Shown here: piece by piece, positions 51,993 through 60,747 of the stretch
How positions within the stretch are numbered: position 1 is the first letter of the stretch
Layout of the letters: each line of letters begins with the position of its first letter
Assembly (NCBI RefSeq): GCF_001422045.1
Contig: NZ_LMLW01000001.1
Span: 690,972 to 754,971 of the forward strand
DNA from: Sphingomonas sp. Leaf242
GTDB lineage: Bacteria; Pseudomonadota; Alphaproteobacteria; Sphingomonadales; Sphingomonadaceae
Reading direction: 5' to 3'
Length of the DNA stretch: 64,000 nt
The notes under the pieces: model-generated
The model's database searches: none
Seen by the model: the letters and a program-made list of their open reading frames with translations, nothing else
What the model was told of the DNA's origin: nothing
Translations under genes and position numbers: made by a program

Positions 51993-52187
51993 TCAATGCG
52001 ACTGCATGGGCTCGACGCTGGTACCTGCGCGCGCGATCAACGCTTCCAGCGCGGCATCGTCGAGCCGACCTGCCGTCCGCAGCGCCGCCTCGGGGGTCAT
52101 CGCGATCACCGCGCCACCGGGGCCATCGATGATGACCTCGCCCTCCTCGTGAAAAACGTCGCGTGGCTGGTCATGCGGCTGGGTCAT
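51993..52187 (-). CDS. Small conserved protein (64 aa), unknown
   Basis: Reads MTQPHDQPRDVFHEEGEVII, then DGPGGAVIAMTPEAALRTAGRLDDAALEAL. GGGAGA lies 8 nt before ATG 52187. An acidic lead, a short beta hairpin around GPGG and one or two helices make a compact domain. The same pattern occurs in the prophage protein at 23886-24095. It ends 4 nt from the convergent amidotransferase stop. Function unknown. Confidence 0.72.
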   Translation of the reverse strand: MTQPHDQPRDVFHEEGEVIIDGPGGAVIAMTPEAALRTAGRLDDAALEALIARAGTSVEPMQSH

Positions 52188-52254
52188 CGTGGCTCTCCCG
52201 GTATCGTAGGATAACGCCGGACCCCGCGACTAGCTCCCTAGACGCGCGGCGGCG

Positions 52255-53259
52255 CTAGCCCGCGACGAGTTCGCCCATCCAGCGATCGAACAATTGCGGC
52301 CAGAGCGATCCCGGCGCGCGCGGTGACAGGCGCGTGCCAAAACCGTGTCCGCCATGCTGGAGGAAATGTGCCTCCGCCGGGATGAGGGCGCGACGCGCGG
52401 CGGCGAGCGTGTCGACGCTGTTGGCGACGGGCACGGTGTTATCGTCCTCGGCGTGGACGAGGAACAGTGGCGGGTCGCCGGCCTTCAACTGGCGGTCGAC
52501 CGCGTAGCGCGCCTGTACCGCGGGCAGCGGATCGGGGCCGAGCAGGTTGGCGCGCGATCCGCCGTGGCTGCGGCCGGGATCCATGTTGGAGACCGCGTAC
52601 ATGAGCCCCGCCCAGGCGGGGCGGGCGGAATGGCGATCGGTGGCGTCGATCGGGCGGTAGGCCTTGAAGTCGTGCAGCACGGCGACCGATCCGGCGAGGT
52701 GGCCACCGGCGGAAAAGCCGAGCACGCCAAGCTTCTCCGCCCTGATCCCGTAAGTGCGCGCGTTGGCGCGGATCAGCCGCATCGCGCGCTGCGCGTCGGC
52801 AAGCGGGACATCGGCGCGGTCGGCCCAGCCTTCGCCGGGCAGGCGGTAGCTCAGCACGAATGCGGTGATCCCGAAACCATTGAGGACGCGTGCGACGTCG
52901 ATGCCCTCGTTGCGGAGCGAGGTGATCGAATAGCCGCCGCCGGGAACGATCAGTACCGCGCGGCCGTCGGGCCGAGCTGGGCGGAACACGCCGACCTCGG
53001 GCCGCACCACGCCGCGCATCTGAAAGTCGCGATAGCCGTCCGGGTAGCGTGGCATGCGCGGCTGCGGGACCGGTAGCGGGTTCGGCGCGCCTGCCGGGAT
53101 ACCGGGCCAGAGCGCGAACCGCTCTGCGGGCGGCCACATCGGCATGTCCGTCGTGCGCAGCTGAGCGGCGGTGAACTGTGCACCGCTCCGCGCGAATGCA
53201 GGAAGCGCCAGCCCGGCGGCGAGGGGGAGGGTGAGCAAAGAACGGCGATCGAAGGTCAT
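52255..53259 (-). CDS. Exported alpha/beta hydrolase (esterase/lipase-like)
   Basis: A 334-residue hydrolase with a twin-arginine-like leader (MTFDRRSLLTLPLAAGLALPAFA). The oxyanion loop VLIVPGGGYSITSLRNEG stands where carboxylesterases have HGGG; the nucleophile is Ser in GVLGFSAGGHLAGS; the acid is Asp in LVHAEDDNTVP; the base is His in LQHGGHGFG. This set matches acetyl-esterase or acetylxylan-esterase-like enzymes of the BD-FAE type acting on carbohydrate esters. Export to the periplasm through Tat is inferred. It stands alone, with a 67-nt gap to its downstream neighbour. Confidence 0.85.
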   Translation of the reverse strand: MTFDRRSLLTLPLAAGLALPAFARSGAQFTAAQLRTTDMPMWPPAERFALWPGIPAGAPNPLPVPQPRMPRYPDGYRDFQMRGVVRPEVGVFRPARPDGRAVLIVPGGGYSITSLRNEGIDVARVLNGFGITAFVLSYRLPGEGWADRADVPLADAQRAMRLIRANARTYGIRAEKLGVLGFSAGGHLAGSVAVLHDFKAYRPIDATDRHSARPAWAGLMYAVSNMDPGRSHGGSRANLLGPDPLPAVQARYAVDRQLKAGDPPLFLVHAEDDNTVPVANSVDTLAAARRALIPAEAHFLQHGGHGFGTRLSPRAPGSLWPQLFDRWMGELVAG

Positions 53260-53344
53260 GGCGAAATCCTAGACGATCGGACTGCGTTCGGGGAGGGGCG
53301 GGCGCTACGATCGGCGATTATTCGCATGCGGTGTCGGGCGCCTC

Positions 53345-53770
53345 TCAAAACACGGCGAGCGCGGCATGCAGCGTGAGCGCGACGAGCATCAGGCTCGACA
53401 GCATAAAGAAGACAAAGCGGGCCCCGACGCGGTTGCTGGTCGCCTGGACGAGGCTGTGCGCGATCCGCAGCCCGACATAGGCCCAGGCGATCCAGGCGTT
53501 GACGCCGTTGCCCGTGTCGCTCAGCGCGAGCACGGCGCAAACCGCGTAGAACAGCGTCGGCTGCTCCATCAGATGATTGTAGTTGTGTGCCTTCCACTGC
53601 ACCTGCGGAGGCAGTGATCGATCCGCGTCGGACGCCTTGGTGCCGACGAGCTTGCCCATGTCGACGCCGGCCGCCTTCATCGCCGGCAACCGCGTCGCAA
53701 GCGTCCAGCCCAGCATCACGAGCGTCCACGCGATCAGCACGACCATCGGCCGCAGGATCTCGCTATGCAT
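53345..53770 (-). CDS. MAPEG-family membrane protein
   Basis: A 141-residue inner-membrane protein with four hydrophobic segments (about 6-28, 70-88, 90-112, 118-140). The MAPEG signature is the loop WKAHNYNHLMEQPTLFYAVCAVLALSD, including N-x-x-E-x-x-x-x-F, and WAYVGLRIAHSLVQ. Bacterial MAPEG proteins are related to glutathione transferases of membranes, but substrates are generally unknown. It has no operon partner; a palindromic repeat lies 64 nt before its start. Confidence 0.87.
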   Translation of the reverse strand: MHSEILRPMVVLIAWTLVMLGWTLATRLPAMKAAGVDMGKLVGTKASDADRSLPPQVQWKAHNYNHLMEQPTLFYAVCAVLALSDTGNGVNAWIAWAYVGLRIAHSLVQATSNRVGARFVFFMLSSLMLVALTLHAALAVF

Positions 53771-53833
53771 GAAAAAGCCTCCCCCGGTTATCCGGAGGAG
53801 GCTGCATCAATTGCCCGACAGGAGCAACGCTAT

Positions 53834-53963
53834 CTGATCCTCCCCCGCCAGGGGGAGGTGGCAGGCACTTGCCTGACGGAGGGGGAGGAAAGGGCAAACG
53901 GGCGTTATCGCCGCCTCCCCCTCCGCCGCTTCGCGCCACCTCCCCCTTGCAGGGGAGGATCAG
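53834..53963. repeat. 130-bp GC-rich palindromic intergenic element
   Basis: Outer ends CTGATCCTCCCC (53834) and GGGGAGGATCAG (53963) are inverted. Two further matching blocks, GGGGGAGGTGGC with GCCACCTCCCCC and GGAGGGGGAGG with CCTCCCCCTCC, give arms of about 50-55 nt with a differing middle. It sits between a minus-strand stop (53974) and the next minus-strand start (53770). The type is dispersed in sphingomonad genomes; function unknown, perhaps transcription termination. Confidence 0.8.
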
Positions 53964-53973
53964 CGAAGTAGCC

Positions 53974-55035
53974 TCAGGCCTTGTCGAAGCTCGCGCCCCA
54001 CTTGCGGACCGGACGGTCCTTCCAAAGACCACGATGATACGCATCAGACGCCAGCAGCGGCATGACCGAACCCGCCTCGGCGAACACCATCTGCTCGATG
54101 CCCGTGTTCACCTTGCCCCACGATGCCGCTTCCTGCAGCGTCGAGGACGAGCAAGCACCATCACGCACGTCGGCCACCGTGATCTGCACCGCGTACTTGT
54201 GAACCTGGACGTCGTCGTGACCGAGGATTTCGGCGCACACCACGGTGTCCTGGATGAAGTTCTTCGGCACGCCGCCACCGATCATCAGCAGCCCCGTGGT
54301 GCCCGCCTTGATCTTGATCTCGGTGAGCTCGCGGAAGTCGGCGATCGCGTCGAGGACCATGTACGGCTTGGCCGCCTTCACCGCATCGACCTGGTGCTTG
54401 ACCAGACCGAAGCCTGCCGACGAATCGACGAATGCCGGGCAGAAGATCGGCACGTCATGCTCGTAGGCGAGCTTGACGAGACTGTTCTCCTTCTTGCCGT
54501 GCTCGACGAGATACTTGCCCATCTCGCGGATGAACTCGCGGCTCGAATAGGCGCGCGGCTCGAGCGTCTCGGCGATCTCGAAGATCGTGTGGTCGACGTG
54601 CTGGAGCTCTTCCTCGTCGATATAGGTGTCGTAGATCCGGTCGATCATCAGCGAGCGCAGCACGTCGTCGTGCGGCACTTCGAGCGCCTGGTAATGCTTG
54701 TGGCCGAGGCCCTCGAAGAAATCCATGTCGACGATCGTCGCGCCGGTCGCGACGATGCCGTCGATCATGTTGTTGCGCAGCAGCTCGGCATACAGGTCCA
54801 TGCAACCGCCGGCCGAGGTCGAGCCCGCGATCACGAGGAAGATCGTGCAGTCCTTGTCGGCCAGCATCTGGTTGTAGATGTCGGTCGCACGGCCGAGATC
54901 GCGGCTGGTGAACGACATCTTCTTCATCGCATCGACGATCGGCCGCGCGTCGAAGCTGGTGATGTCGATATGCTCGACGGTAGTGGAAAGGAGTTCCGCC
55001 TTGCGCTGCGCGTCGATGCGGGTGTCTTCGGTCAT
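53974..55035 (-). CDS. Deoxyhypusine-synthase-like protein (probable polyamine synthase)
   Basis: A 353-residue protein of the deoxyhypusine synthase superfamily. ATG 55035 has GGAG 6 nt upstream. NAD-binding style blocks (FLVIAGSTSAGGCMDLYAELL, DGIVATGATIVD) and the catalytic lysine K308 in EAASWGKVN are present, but the usual histidine after GGG is replaced (GGGVPKNFIQD). Bacteria lack eIF5A, so bacterial members make other products such as homospermidine or guanidino polyamines. The decarboxylase gene just upstream supplies a diamine, which supports homospermidine-type synthesis; this is inference. Confidence 0.85.
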   Translation of the reverse strand: MTEDTRIDAQRKAELLSTTVEHIDITSFDARPIVDAMKKMSFTSRDLGRATDIYNQMLADKDCTIFLVIAGSTSAGGCMDLYAELLRNNMIDGIVATGATIVDMDFFEGLGHKHYQALEVPHDDVLRSLMIDRIYDTYIDEEELQHVDHTIFEIAETLEPRAYSSREFIREMGKYLVEHGKKENSLVKLAYEHDVPIFCPAFVDSSAGFGLVKHQVDAVKAAKPYMVLDAIADFRELTEIKIKAGTTGLLMIGGGVPKNFIQDTVVCAEILGHDDVQVHKYAVQITVADVRDGACSSSTLQEAASWGKVNTGIEQMVFAEAGSVMPLLASDAYHRGLWKDRPVRKWGASFDKA

Positions 55036-55051
55036 AACATGCTCCATAAAT

Positions 55052-55154
55052 CCCCCTTCCGCTTGCGGGAGGGGTTAGGGGAGGGACTGAAATATCCGCG
55101 AACGCCACGCTCGCGGACAAGCCCTCCCCCGACCCCTCCCGTAAACGGGAGGGG
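55052..55154. repeat. 103-bp palindromic intergenic element
   Basis: Arms of about 35 nt (55052-55088 and 55120-55154) are imperfect inverted copies; each contains a CTCCCG-CTTG/TAAA-CGGGAGGGG hairpin followed by GGGGAGGG. It begins 17 nt upstream of the start codon of the deoxyhypusine-synthase-like gene and lies after the decarboxylase stop, so it sits inside the presumed operon. It shares its design with the element inside the glycosyltransferase gene. Confidence 0.82.
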
Positions 55155-55183
55155 AGGAAGAAGGGCGCGGTACTAAAGCTTGG

Positions 55184-56419
55184 TTACAGCTTGACGACGT
55201 TCGACGCGAGGTCTTGGAAACGCTCATCATACAGCGAGACCATCGGCTCGTCGGTGACGATCACCGTCTCGTCCGATCCAAACCCGTTGAACGCGGTCCG
55301 CATCGCCGAGCCATACGCGCCGAGCATGCCGATCTCGATGTAATCGCCGGCCTTCGTATCCGCGGGCAGCATGAACGGGCCGACCATATAGTCCATGTCG
55401 TCGCACGTCGGACCATAGAAGCTGAACTCCATGTCCTTCGCACGACTGTCCGGCTCGCGGAGCAGCTCGACCGGGAAACGCCAGCCGATATGCGCCGCAT
55501 CGAACAGCGCGCCGTACGCGCCGTCGTTGATATACAGCTCGGTCCCGCGGCGCTTTTCGACGCGCACGATGATCGACGAATATTCCGCGCACAATGCCCG
55601 GCCCGGCTCGCACCACAGCTCGGACGAATAGCTGACGGGCAGCGATTCGAACGCACGGTGGATCGTCTCGAAGAAATGCTCGAGCGGCGGGGGCTCCATG
55701 CCTGGATACGAGGACGGGAAGCCGCCGCCGACGTCGATGACGTCGACCGTGACCGCCGCCTCGACGATCGCCGCACGGACGCGCTCCATCGCGTTCGAAT
55801 AGGCCTCCGGGGTCATCGCCTGCGAACCGACATGGAAGCAGATGCCGAGCGCGTCCGCTGCCTGGCGAGCCGCGAACAGCAGCTCCTTGGCTTCATGCGG
55901 TGCCGCACCGAACTTCGACGCCAGCGACAGCTTCGAATGCTCCGACGACACGCGCAAACGAACGCAGAGCGTCAGGTCGGTGGCTTCGCGGGTAGCACGA
56001 ACGACCTTGTCGAGCTCTTCCAGGCTGTCGAGGCTGAAGGTGCGGACGCCGTGCGTGAAATACGCCTCGGCGATCGCTTCCTCGGCCTTGACCGGGTGCA
56101 TGAAGCACAGCGTAGCCTCGGGCAGCGTCCGTGCGACCAAGCGCACTTCGGCAATCGACGCCACGTCGTAATGCGTGATGCCATTGTCCCACAGGATCTG
56201 TAGGAGTTCGGGAGACGGGTTCGCCTTCACCGCGTACATCGAGCGACCCGGGAACTTCTCGACGAAGAACCGAGCGGCGCGCGCAGCAGCGTGCGGACGA
56301 ACGAGCGTTACCGGATTGACCGGACGCCCTTTAGCGATGTCGATGCCGCTCCCGATGTGGGAGGTGTCGGCGGTCGAATGGGCTTTCGCTAACCCCAGCG
56401 CGATATGATGCTTGACCAA
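55184..56419 (-). CDS. Ornithine/lysine decarboxylase, fold-type III (bacterial eukaryote-like ODC)
   Basis: A 411-residue PLP enzyme making putrescine or cadaverine. The PLP lysine is K65 in SMYAVKANPSPELL. Other sites are CFHVGSQAMTPEAY, DVGGGFPSSYPGMEPPP, CEPGRALCAEYSS and the active-site Cys in FYGPTCDDMDYM, which marks ornithine/lysine decarboxylases over diaminopimelate enzymes. The start is TTG 56419, 10 nt after GGAGG; no earlier ATG fits. It lies 149 nt upstream of the deoxyhypusine-synthase-like gene on the same strand, so both probably act in polyamine synthesis. Confidence 0.92.
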   Translation of the reverse strand: MVKHHIALGLAKAHSTADTSHIGSGIDIAKGRPVNPVTLVRPHAAARAARFFVEKFPGRSMYAVKANPSPELLQILWDNGITHYDVASIAEVRLVARTLPEATLCFMHPVKAEEAIAEAYFTHGVRTFSLDSLEELDKVVRATREATDLTLCVRLRVSSEHSKLSLASKFGAAPHEAKELLFAARQAADALGICFHVGSQAMTPEAYSNAMERVRAAIVEAAVTVDVIDVGGGFPSSYPGMEPPPLEHFFETIHRAFESLPVSYSSELWCEPGRALCAEYSSIIVRVEKRRGTELYINDGAYGALFDAAHIGWRFPVELLREPDSRAKDMEFSFYGPTCDDMDYMVGPFMLPADTKAGDYIEIGMLGAYGSAMRTAFNGFGSDETVIVTDEPMVSLYDERFQDLASNVVKL

Positions 56420-56556
56420 TTCAAGGGACCTCCAATGTCCTGAGACAAATTACAAAAACACTGCCTTGCGGTTGGAAGTCCCATGGGGCAGCGGAAGCGC
56501 GATCTAGGGTTACGCGCCCCCCATGTAAATAGCGTTTGGCGGATAGGAGACGGTGT

Positions 56557-57519
56557 GTGACGATTTTGCGACAACCGACCCGGGCGGGTGTGCGGGACGC
56601 CGCGGAAAAGATCGCCCGCATCCTGCCGCCGACGCCACTGTTCGTCAGTGAAATCAAGGGCGTACCGGTCGCTTTCAAGGCTGAATCGTTGCAACCAATC
56701 GGTGCGTTCAAGATTCGAGGCGCGTGGCATCGGCTCACCGCATTGGACGAGGCGACGCGACAAAAAGGCGTCGTCGCGTTCTCCTCGGGCAATCATGCAC
56801 AGGGCGTGGCGTGGGCGGCGAAACGGCTAGGCATCGCGGCTACGATCGTGATGCCGTCGGACGCACCGCGACTGAAGCGCGAGTCGACTTTGGCGCTAGG
56901 CGCGGAGGTGGTCACCTACGACCGAGCCACCGAAAGCCGCGAGACGATCGCCGCGGGGCTGGCCGAAGCGCGGGGCGCAACGCTGGTGCCGAGCTTCGAC
57001 GACCCGTGGATCATTGAGGGGCAGGGGAGCACAGGCATCGAGGCGGCCGCACAGATGGCGGCATTGGGCATGGGTGTGCCAAGCCGCGTCGTCATCCCCT
57101 GCGGTGGCGGCGGCCTGTCGGCAGGCATCGCGCTGGCCTTGAAGGACAGCGCGATCACCGTCGTCGAACCCGAAGGCTGGGATGACATGCGCCGCTCGCT
57201 GGAGGCATCCTGGATCGAACCGGTCGGCCCCAACCCGCCGCCGACCGCCTGCGACTCGCTCCAGACCTTGCGCGTGTCGCCGCTCACCTTCGACGTCCTC
57301 TCCCGACGCGACGCGACCGGTGTTGCGGTCAGCGAGTCGGAGATCGCCGCAGCGCAGCGCTGGGCGGCGGAGAAATTGCGCCTGGTGATCGAACCGGGCG
57401 GCGCGGTCGGGCTGGCGGCTGTTCTGTCCGGCAAAGTGAAGCTCGAATCCGGCCTGCTCGTTATCCTGTCCGGCGGCAACGTCGACCTCGTCGCTTATGC
57501 AAGGGCGATGGCAGCATGA
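56557..57519 (+). CDS. Threonine/serine dehydratase-like PLP enzyme
   Basis: A 320-residue fold-type II PLP enzyme. GTG 56557 has GGAG 7 nt upstream and starts MTILRQPTRAGVRDAAEKIA. The PLP lysine is K52 in QPIGAFKIRGA; SSGNHAQGVAWAAK, PCGGGGLSAGIALAL (phosphate loop) and VILSGGNVDLVAYAR complete the set. There is no C-terminal ACT regulatory domain, so it is the short form that deaminates threonine, serine or hydroxyaspartate. It overlaps a small membrane-protein gene. Confidence 0.88.
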   Translation: MTILRQPTRAGVRDAAEKIARILPPTPLFVSEIKGVPVAFKAESLQPIGAFKIRGAWHRLTALDEATRQKGVVAFSSGNHAQGVAWAAKRLGIAATIVMPSDAPRLKRESTLALGAEVVTYDRATESRETIAAGLAEARGATLVPSFDDPWIIEGQGSTGIEAAAQMAALGMGVPSRVVIPCGGGGLSAGIALALKDSAITVVEPEGWDDMRRSLEASWIEPVGPNPPPTACDSLQTLRVSPLTFDVLSRRDATGVAVSESEIAAAQRWAAEKLRLVIEPGGAVGLAAVLSGKVKLESGLLVILSGGNVDLVAYARAMAA

Positions 57520-57695
57520 ACGCCGCACTGACGTTGATCGCCGCAGCGGCGCCGGCGATTGCGATGCTGGGGATGTTCGCCTGCCTGATCGGCGGCGTCG
57601 TGCTGATCGCGAAGAGACGCGACCGCAAGAAGGGTGTGCTAATGCTGGTGATGGCAGCGGTCCTGCTAGCCAACGTAGCGATCTGGACGCTGTAA
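57516..57695 (+). CDS. Small two-helix membrane protein (59 aa)
   Basis: ATG 57516 overlaps the dehydratase stop (ATGA). The product has two hydrophobic helices, about 3-32 (LTLIAAAAPAIAMLGMFACL then IGGVVLIA) and 41-58 (VLMLVMAAVLLANVAIWTL), joined by a basic hinge KRRDRKKG, so both ends probably face the periplasm. Translational coupling suggests it is real and co-made with the enzyme. Function unknown. Confidence 0.72.
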   Translation: MNAALTLIAAAAPAIAMLGMFACLIGGVVLIAKRRDRKKGVLMLVMAAVLLANVAIWTL

Positions 57696-57696
57696 C

Positions 57697-57838
57697 TCCC
57701 TCGCCCCTGCGGGGAGAGGGAAGGGGCCCGCCGCACTCGCGGTGGGAAGGGAGAGGGGAGTTGGGGAGAGCGTATCGATCCCCAACTCCCCCTCATTCGA
57801 CGCTGCCGCGCCACCTTCTCCCCGAGGGGAGAAGGACC
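57697..57838. repeat. About 142-bp palindromic intergenic element
   Basis: Between convergent genes. The inner block GGGGAGTTGGGGA is inverted as TCCCCAACTCCCC (57774-57793 region), and the outer blocks CCCCTGCGGGGAGAGGG and CTTCTCCCCGAGGGGAGAAGG are related inverted copies. Arms are about 60 nt around an 11-nt centre. It can fold into a long hairpin and could end both transcripts. Confidence 0.75.
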
Positions 57839-58495
57839 TCACCTAATCGGCGAGTTAGGGTCCAGCCGCATATCGAGATACTTGTCCACCGACCCCATCA
57901 ACTCGGGCATCTCGTGCTCGAAAAAGTGGTTCGCCTTCGGGATCGTGTCGTGATGGATCGTGATATGCTTCTGCGTCCGCAGCTTATCCACCAGCTTCTG
58001 CGTAGCCCCCGGCGTCGCGACCTCGTCGGCCTCGCCCTGGATGATGATGCCGCTCGACGGGCAGGGCGCGAGGAACGTGAAGTCGTAAAGGTTCGCCGGT
58101 GGTGCGACAGAAATGAACCCGCGGATTTCCGGCCGGCGCATCAGCAGCTGCATGCCGATCCACGCGCCGAAGCTCACGCCCGCGATCCAGGTCGTCTGCG
58201 CTTCAGGATGGAAGCTCTGCACCCAATCGAGCGCGCTCGCCGCATCGGACAACTCGCCGACACCGTTGTCGAACACGCCCTGGCTCTTGCCAACGCCGCG
58301 GAAGTTGAACCGCAAAGTCGCGAAACCACGCCGCTGGAACGTCTTGTAGAGCTGCTGCACGATCGCGTTGTTCATCGTGCCCCCGGCCGACGGATGCGGA
58401 TGCAGGATCATTGCGACAGGCGCGCGCGGACGCGGCCCCGGCGCAAAACGACCTTCGAGACGGCCTTCGGGACCGGGGAAAATGACTTCTGGCAT
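57839..58495 (-). CDS. Alpha/beta hydrolase (dienelactone-hydrolase-like)
   Basis: A 218-residue cytoplasmic hydrolase from ATG 58495 (MPEVIFPGPEGRLEGRFAPG). Family marks: MILHPHPSAGGTMNN, LRFNFRGVGKSQGVFDNGVGE, the nucleophile elbow AGVSFGAWIG (Ser), the acid in QGEADEVATP, and the base in KANHFFEHEM. This is the small serine hydrolase conserved upstream of desulfurase genes in sphingomonads. Natural substrate unknown. It diverges from the desulfurase gene, with 81 nt between starts. Confidence 0.88.
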   Translation of the reverse strand: MPEVIFPGPEGRLEGRFAPGPRPRAPVAMILHPHPSAGGTMNNAIVQQLYKTFQRRGFATLRFNFRGVGKSQGVFDNGVGELSDAASALDWVQSFHPEAQTTWIAGVSFGAWIGMQLLMRRPEIRGFISVAPPANLYDFTFLAPCPSSGIIIQGEADEVATPGATQKLVDKLRTQKHITIHHDTIPKANHFFEHEMPELMGSVDKYLDMRLDPNSPIR

Positions 58496-58576
58496 AGGCA
58501 CTCGCGAGCTGGGATACGCACTCGGGTAGAGTGCCGGATTATCGACGCTATATAGGGAACGAGCCCCTTTTCGCAA

Positions 58577-59665
58577 TTGGAACCGACCCTGGCCCGTAAC
58601 GACTCGCGTATCTACCTCGATCACGCCGCCACCACGCCGATACGCCCCGAGGCTGCCGCGGCGGTGATGGAAGGCATGGCGCGCTGGGCGAACCCCTCCT
58701 CGCCGCATGCCGAGGGGCGTGCCGCTAGGCGCGCACTGGAAGACGCACGCGCGCGGATCAAATCGGCGTTGGGCTGGACGGGTGAGGTCATTTTGACCAG
58801 TGGCGCGAGCGAGGCACTGGCTATCGGCCTGGGCCGATCCAAGGTCCAGCGTCAGCTCGTTTCCGCCGTGGAGCACGACGCCGTGTTCCGGGCCGCGCCT
58901 CAGGCCGACATCCTGCCGATCGTCGAGGGCGAACCGGATGAGGCCTTCCTTGCGGAATATCTGAGGACTGGCCCCCCGCCAGTCGTCGCGATCCAGGCGA
59001 TCAATTCGGAGACAGGAACCGCCTTGCTTCCGTCCGTCAACTCGCCGGCGCTCAAGATCGTTCAGGACGCGGGCGGCTTGGTACTGGCGGATTGTTCGCA
59101 ATCGGCGGGAAAAATGCCGCTCCCCGACGCGGATATGGTCGTGGTGTCGGCGCACAAGCTCGGCGGCCCTCCCGGAGTAGGGGCGCTGCTGATCCGGAAT
59201 TTCGGCATGCTGGAGCCGACCGGCGGCCACGAGTCCGGGTACCGCGCCGGAACCGAGAATCTCCCAGGCGTACTCGGATTTGCTGCCGCACTCGATGTCG
59301 CAGGCGCGTGGTCGACGGGTGTCGAGCAACGGTTCGATTTCAAGAATGCGCTATACGACGCTGCCGACATCAACATGCCCGGCGTCCAGTGTTCGCACAT
59401 AGTTTCCGTAGCGATGGAGCATCTGCCGTCGGCCGCACAACTGATCCGCCTGGATGCCCTGGGGTTTGCCGTTTCCGCTGGTAGCGCCTGTTCGTCTGGG
59501 ACATTGAAGATCAGTCGTTCGCTGGCAGCATTCGGCATTCCCGAGGCGGTGGCAGCACGGACGATACGCGTCAGCCTTGGCTGGTCGACGACGGTCGAAG
59601 AACTGGATCTGTTCGCCGGGGCGTTTCACGACCTTGCGCACGATGCAGCGATGCGCGCCGCATGA
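58577..59665 (+). CDS. Cysteine desulfurase-like aminotransferase class V, copy 1
   Basis: A 362-residue PLP enzyme of the NifS/IscS group. IYLDHAATTPIRPEA opens the domain; H in SAVEHDAVF stacks on PLP; the PLP lysine is in VVSAHKLGGPPGVGALL; the catalytic Cys lies in SAGSACSSGTLKIS. It is more diverged than the next gene. The start is unclear: TTG 58577 lacks a ribosome site, and no ATG precedes the domain. The ATGA overlap to copy 2 shows co-translation. It should release sulfur from cysteine for cofactors or iron-sulfur clusters. Confidence 0.85.
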   Translation: MEPTLARNDSRIYLDHAATTPIRPEAAAAVMEGMARWANPSSPHAEGRAARRALEDARARIKSALGWTGEVILTSGASEALAIGLGRSKVQRQLVSAVEHDAVFRAAPQADILPIVEGEPDEAFLAEYLRTGPPPVVAIQAINSETGTALLPSVNSPALKIVQDAGGLVLADCSQSAGKMPLPDADMVVVSAHKLGGPPGVGALLIRNFGMLEPTGGHESGYRAGTENLPGVLGFAAALDVAGAWSTGVEQRFDFKNALYDAADINMPGVQCSHIVSVAMEHLPSAAQLIRLDALGFAVSAGSACSSGTLKISRSLAAFGIPEAVAARTIRVSLGWSTTVEELDLFAGAFHDLAHDAAMRAA

Positions 59666-60747
59666 CCTACCTCGACTACCAAGCAACCACCCCGCTCGCG
59701 CCCGAAGCGCTCGCCGCGATGCTCCCGTGGCTCGAATCACAACACGCTAACCCGCACTCTCCCCACCGCGAAGGCCGCCGCGCCAAAGCCGCGGTCGAAG
59801 TCGCCCGCGATCAGGCCGCCGCGCTGCTCCCCCCCGGTGGCCGCGTCGCGTTCACCAGCGGCGCGACCGAAGCGCTAAACTGGGCGATCAAGGGCACGCC
59901 CGGCCCGATCGTCACACTCGCCACCGAACACGCTGCCGTCCTCGATACAGTCGCAGCGGAAGCGGCGAGGGGGCGCCAAGTCACGATCCTCCCGGTCAAC
60001 CCAGACGGCGTGGTCGATCTCGACCAAGCCCGCGCCGCGATCCAACCCGGTACCGGCCTCGTCGCCGCGATGCTCGTCAACAACGAGATCGGCGTCATCC
60101 AACCGATCGCCGCGCTCGCCGAGATCGCCCACGCAGCTGGCGCGCTCATGCTCTGCGACGCGGTACAAGGCTATGGCCGCGCGCCCGTTCCCGACACCGT
60201 CGACCTCATCGCGATCTCCGCGCACAAGATCCACGGCCCCAAAGGCATCGGCGCACTCTGGATCCGCGACGGCGTCAATCTTGCCCCGCTGATGCACGGC
60301 GGCGGGCAGGAAGCCCCCGGCCGCTCGGGTACGCTGTCACCCGCACTCTGCGCAGGCTTCGGCGTCGCCGCACAACTCATGGCCGGCCGCAAGGACGAGG
60401 ACGCCGCGCACATCGACCGCCTCTGGTCGCTCGCGCGCGACCGCCTCGGCCCCGGCTGGACGATCAACGGCGCCACCGATCAGCGCTACCACGGCAACCT
60501 CAACGTCCGCCGCACAAACCTCGACGTGAACCGCCTGATGTCCGATCTCCGCGACATCGCCCTCTCCGCCGGTTCCGCCTGCGCGAGCGGATCGGGCCGC
60601 TCCAGCCACGTCCTCCGCGCGATCGGCCTCACCGAAGCGCAGGCGCGGTCCAGCATCCGCCTCGGCTTCGGTCGCTACACCACCGAAACCGAACTCCGCG
60701 ACGCGGTCGATGCGATCGTCGCTGCGGCCCAGGCGCAATGGCCATGA
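59662..60747 (+). CDS. Cysteine desulfurase, copy 2
   Basis: A 361-residue NifS/IscS-type enzyme. It starts MTYLDYQATTPLAPEALAAM; H in TEHAAVLD, the PLP lysine in AISAHKIHGPKGIGALWIR, the GGGQE-x-x-x-R-SGT block, and the catalytic Cys in SAGSACASGSGRSSHVL are all present. It overlaps copy 1 by ATGA and ends in ATGA overlap with the ferredoxin. No IscU or SufBCD gene is adjacent. Sulfur could go to FdhD or other acceptors; the partner is not shown. Confidence 0.92.
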   Translation: MTYLDYQATTPLAPEALAAMLPWLESQHANPHSPHREGRRAKAAVEVARDQAAALLPPGGRVAFTSGATEALNWAIKGTPGPIVTLATEHAAVLDTVAAEAARGRQVTILPVNPDGVVDLDQARAAIQPGTGLVAAMLVNNEIGVIQPIAALAEIAHAAGALMLCDAVQGYGRAPVPDTVDLIAISAHKIHGPKGIGALWIRDGVNLAPLMHGGGQEAPGRSGTLSPALCAGFGVAAQLMAGRKDEDAAHIDRLWSLARDRLGPGWTINGATDQRYHGNLNVRRTNLDVNRLMSDLRDIALSAGSACASGSGRSSHVLRAIGLTEAQARSSIRLGFGRYTTETELRDAVDAIVAAAQAQWP

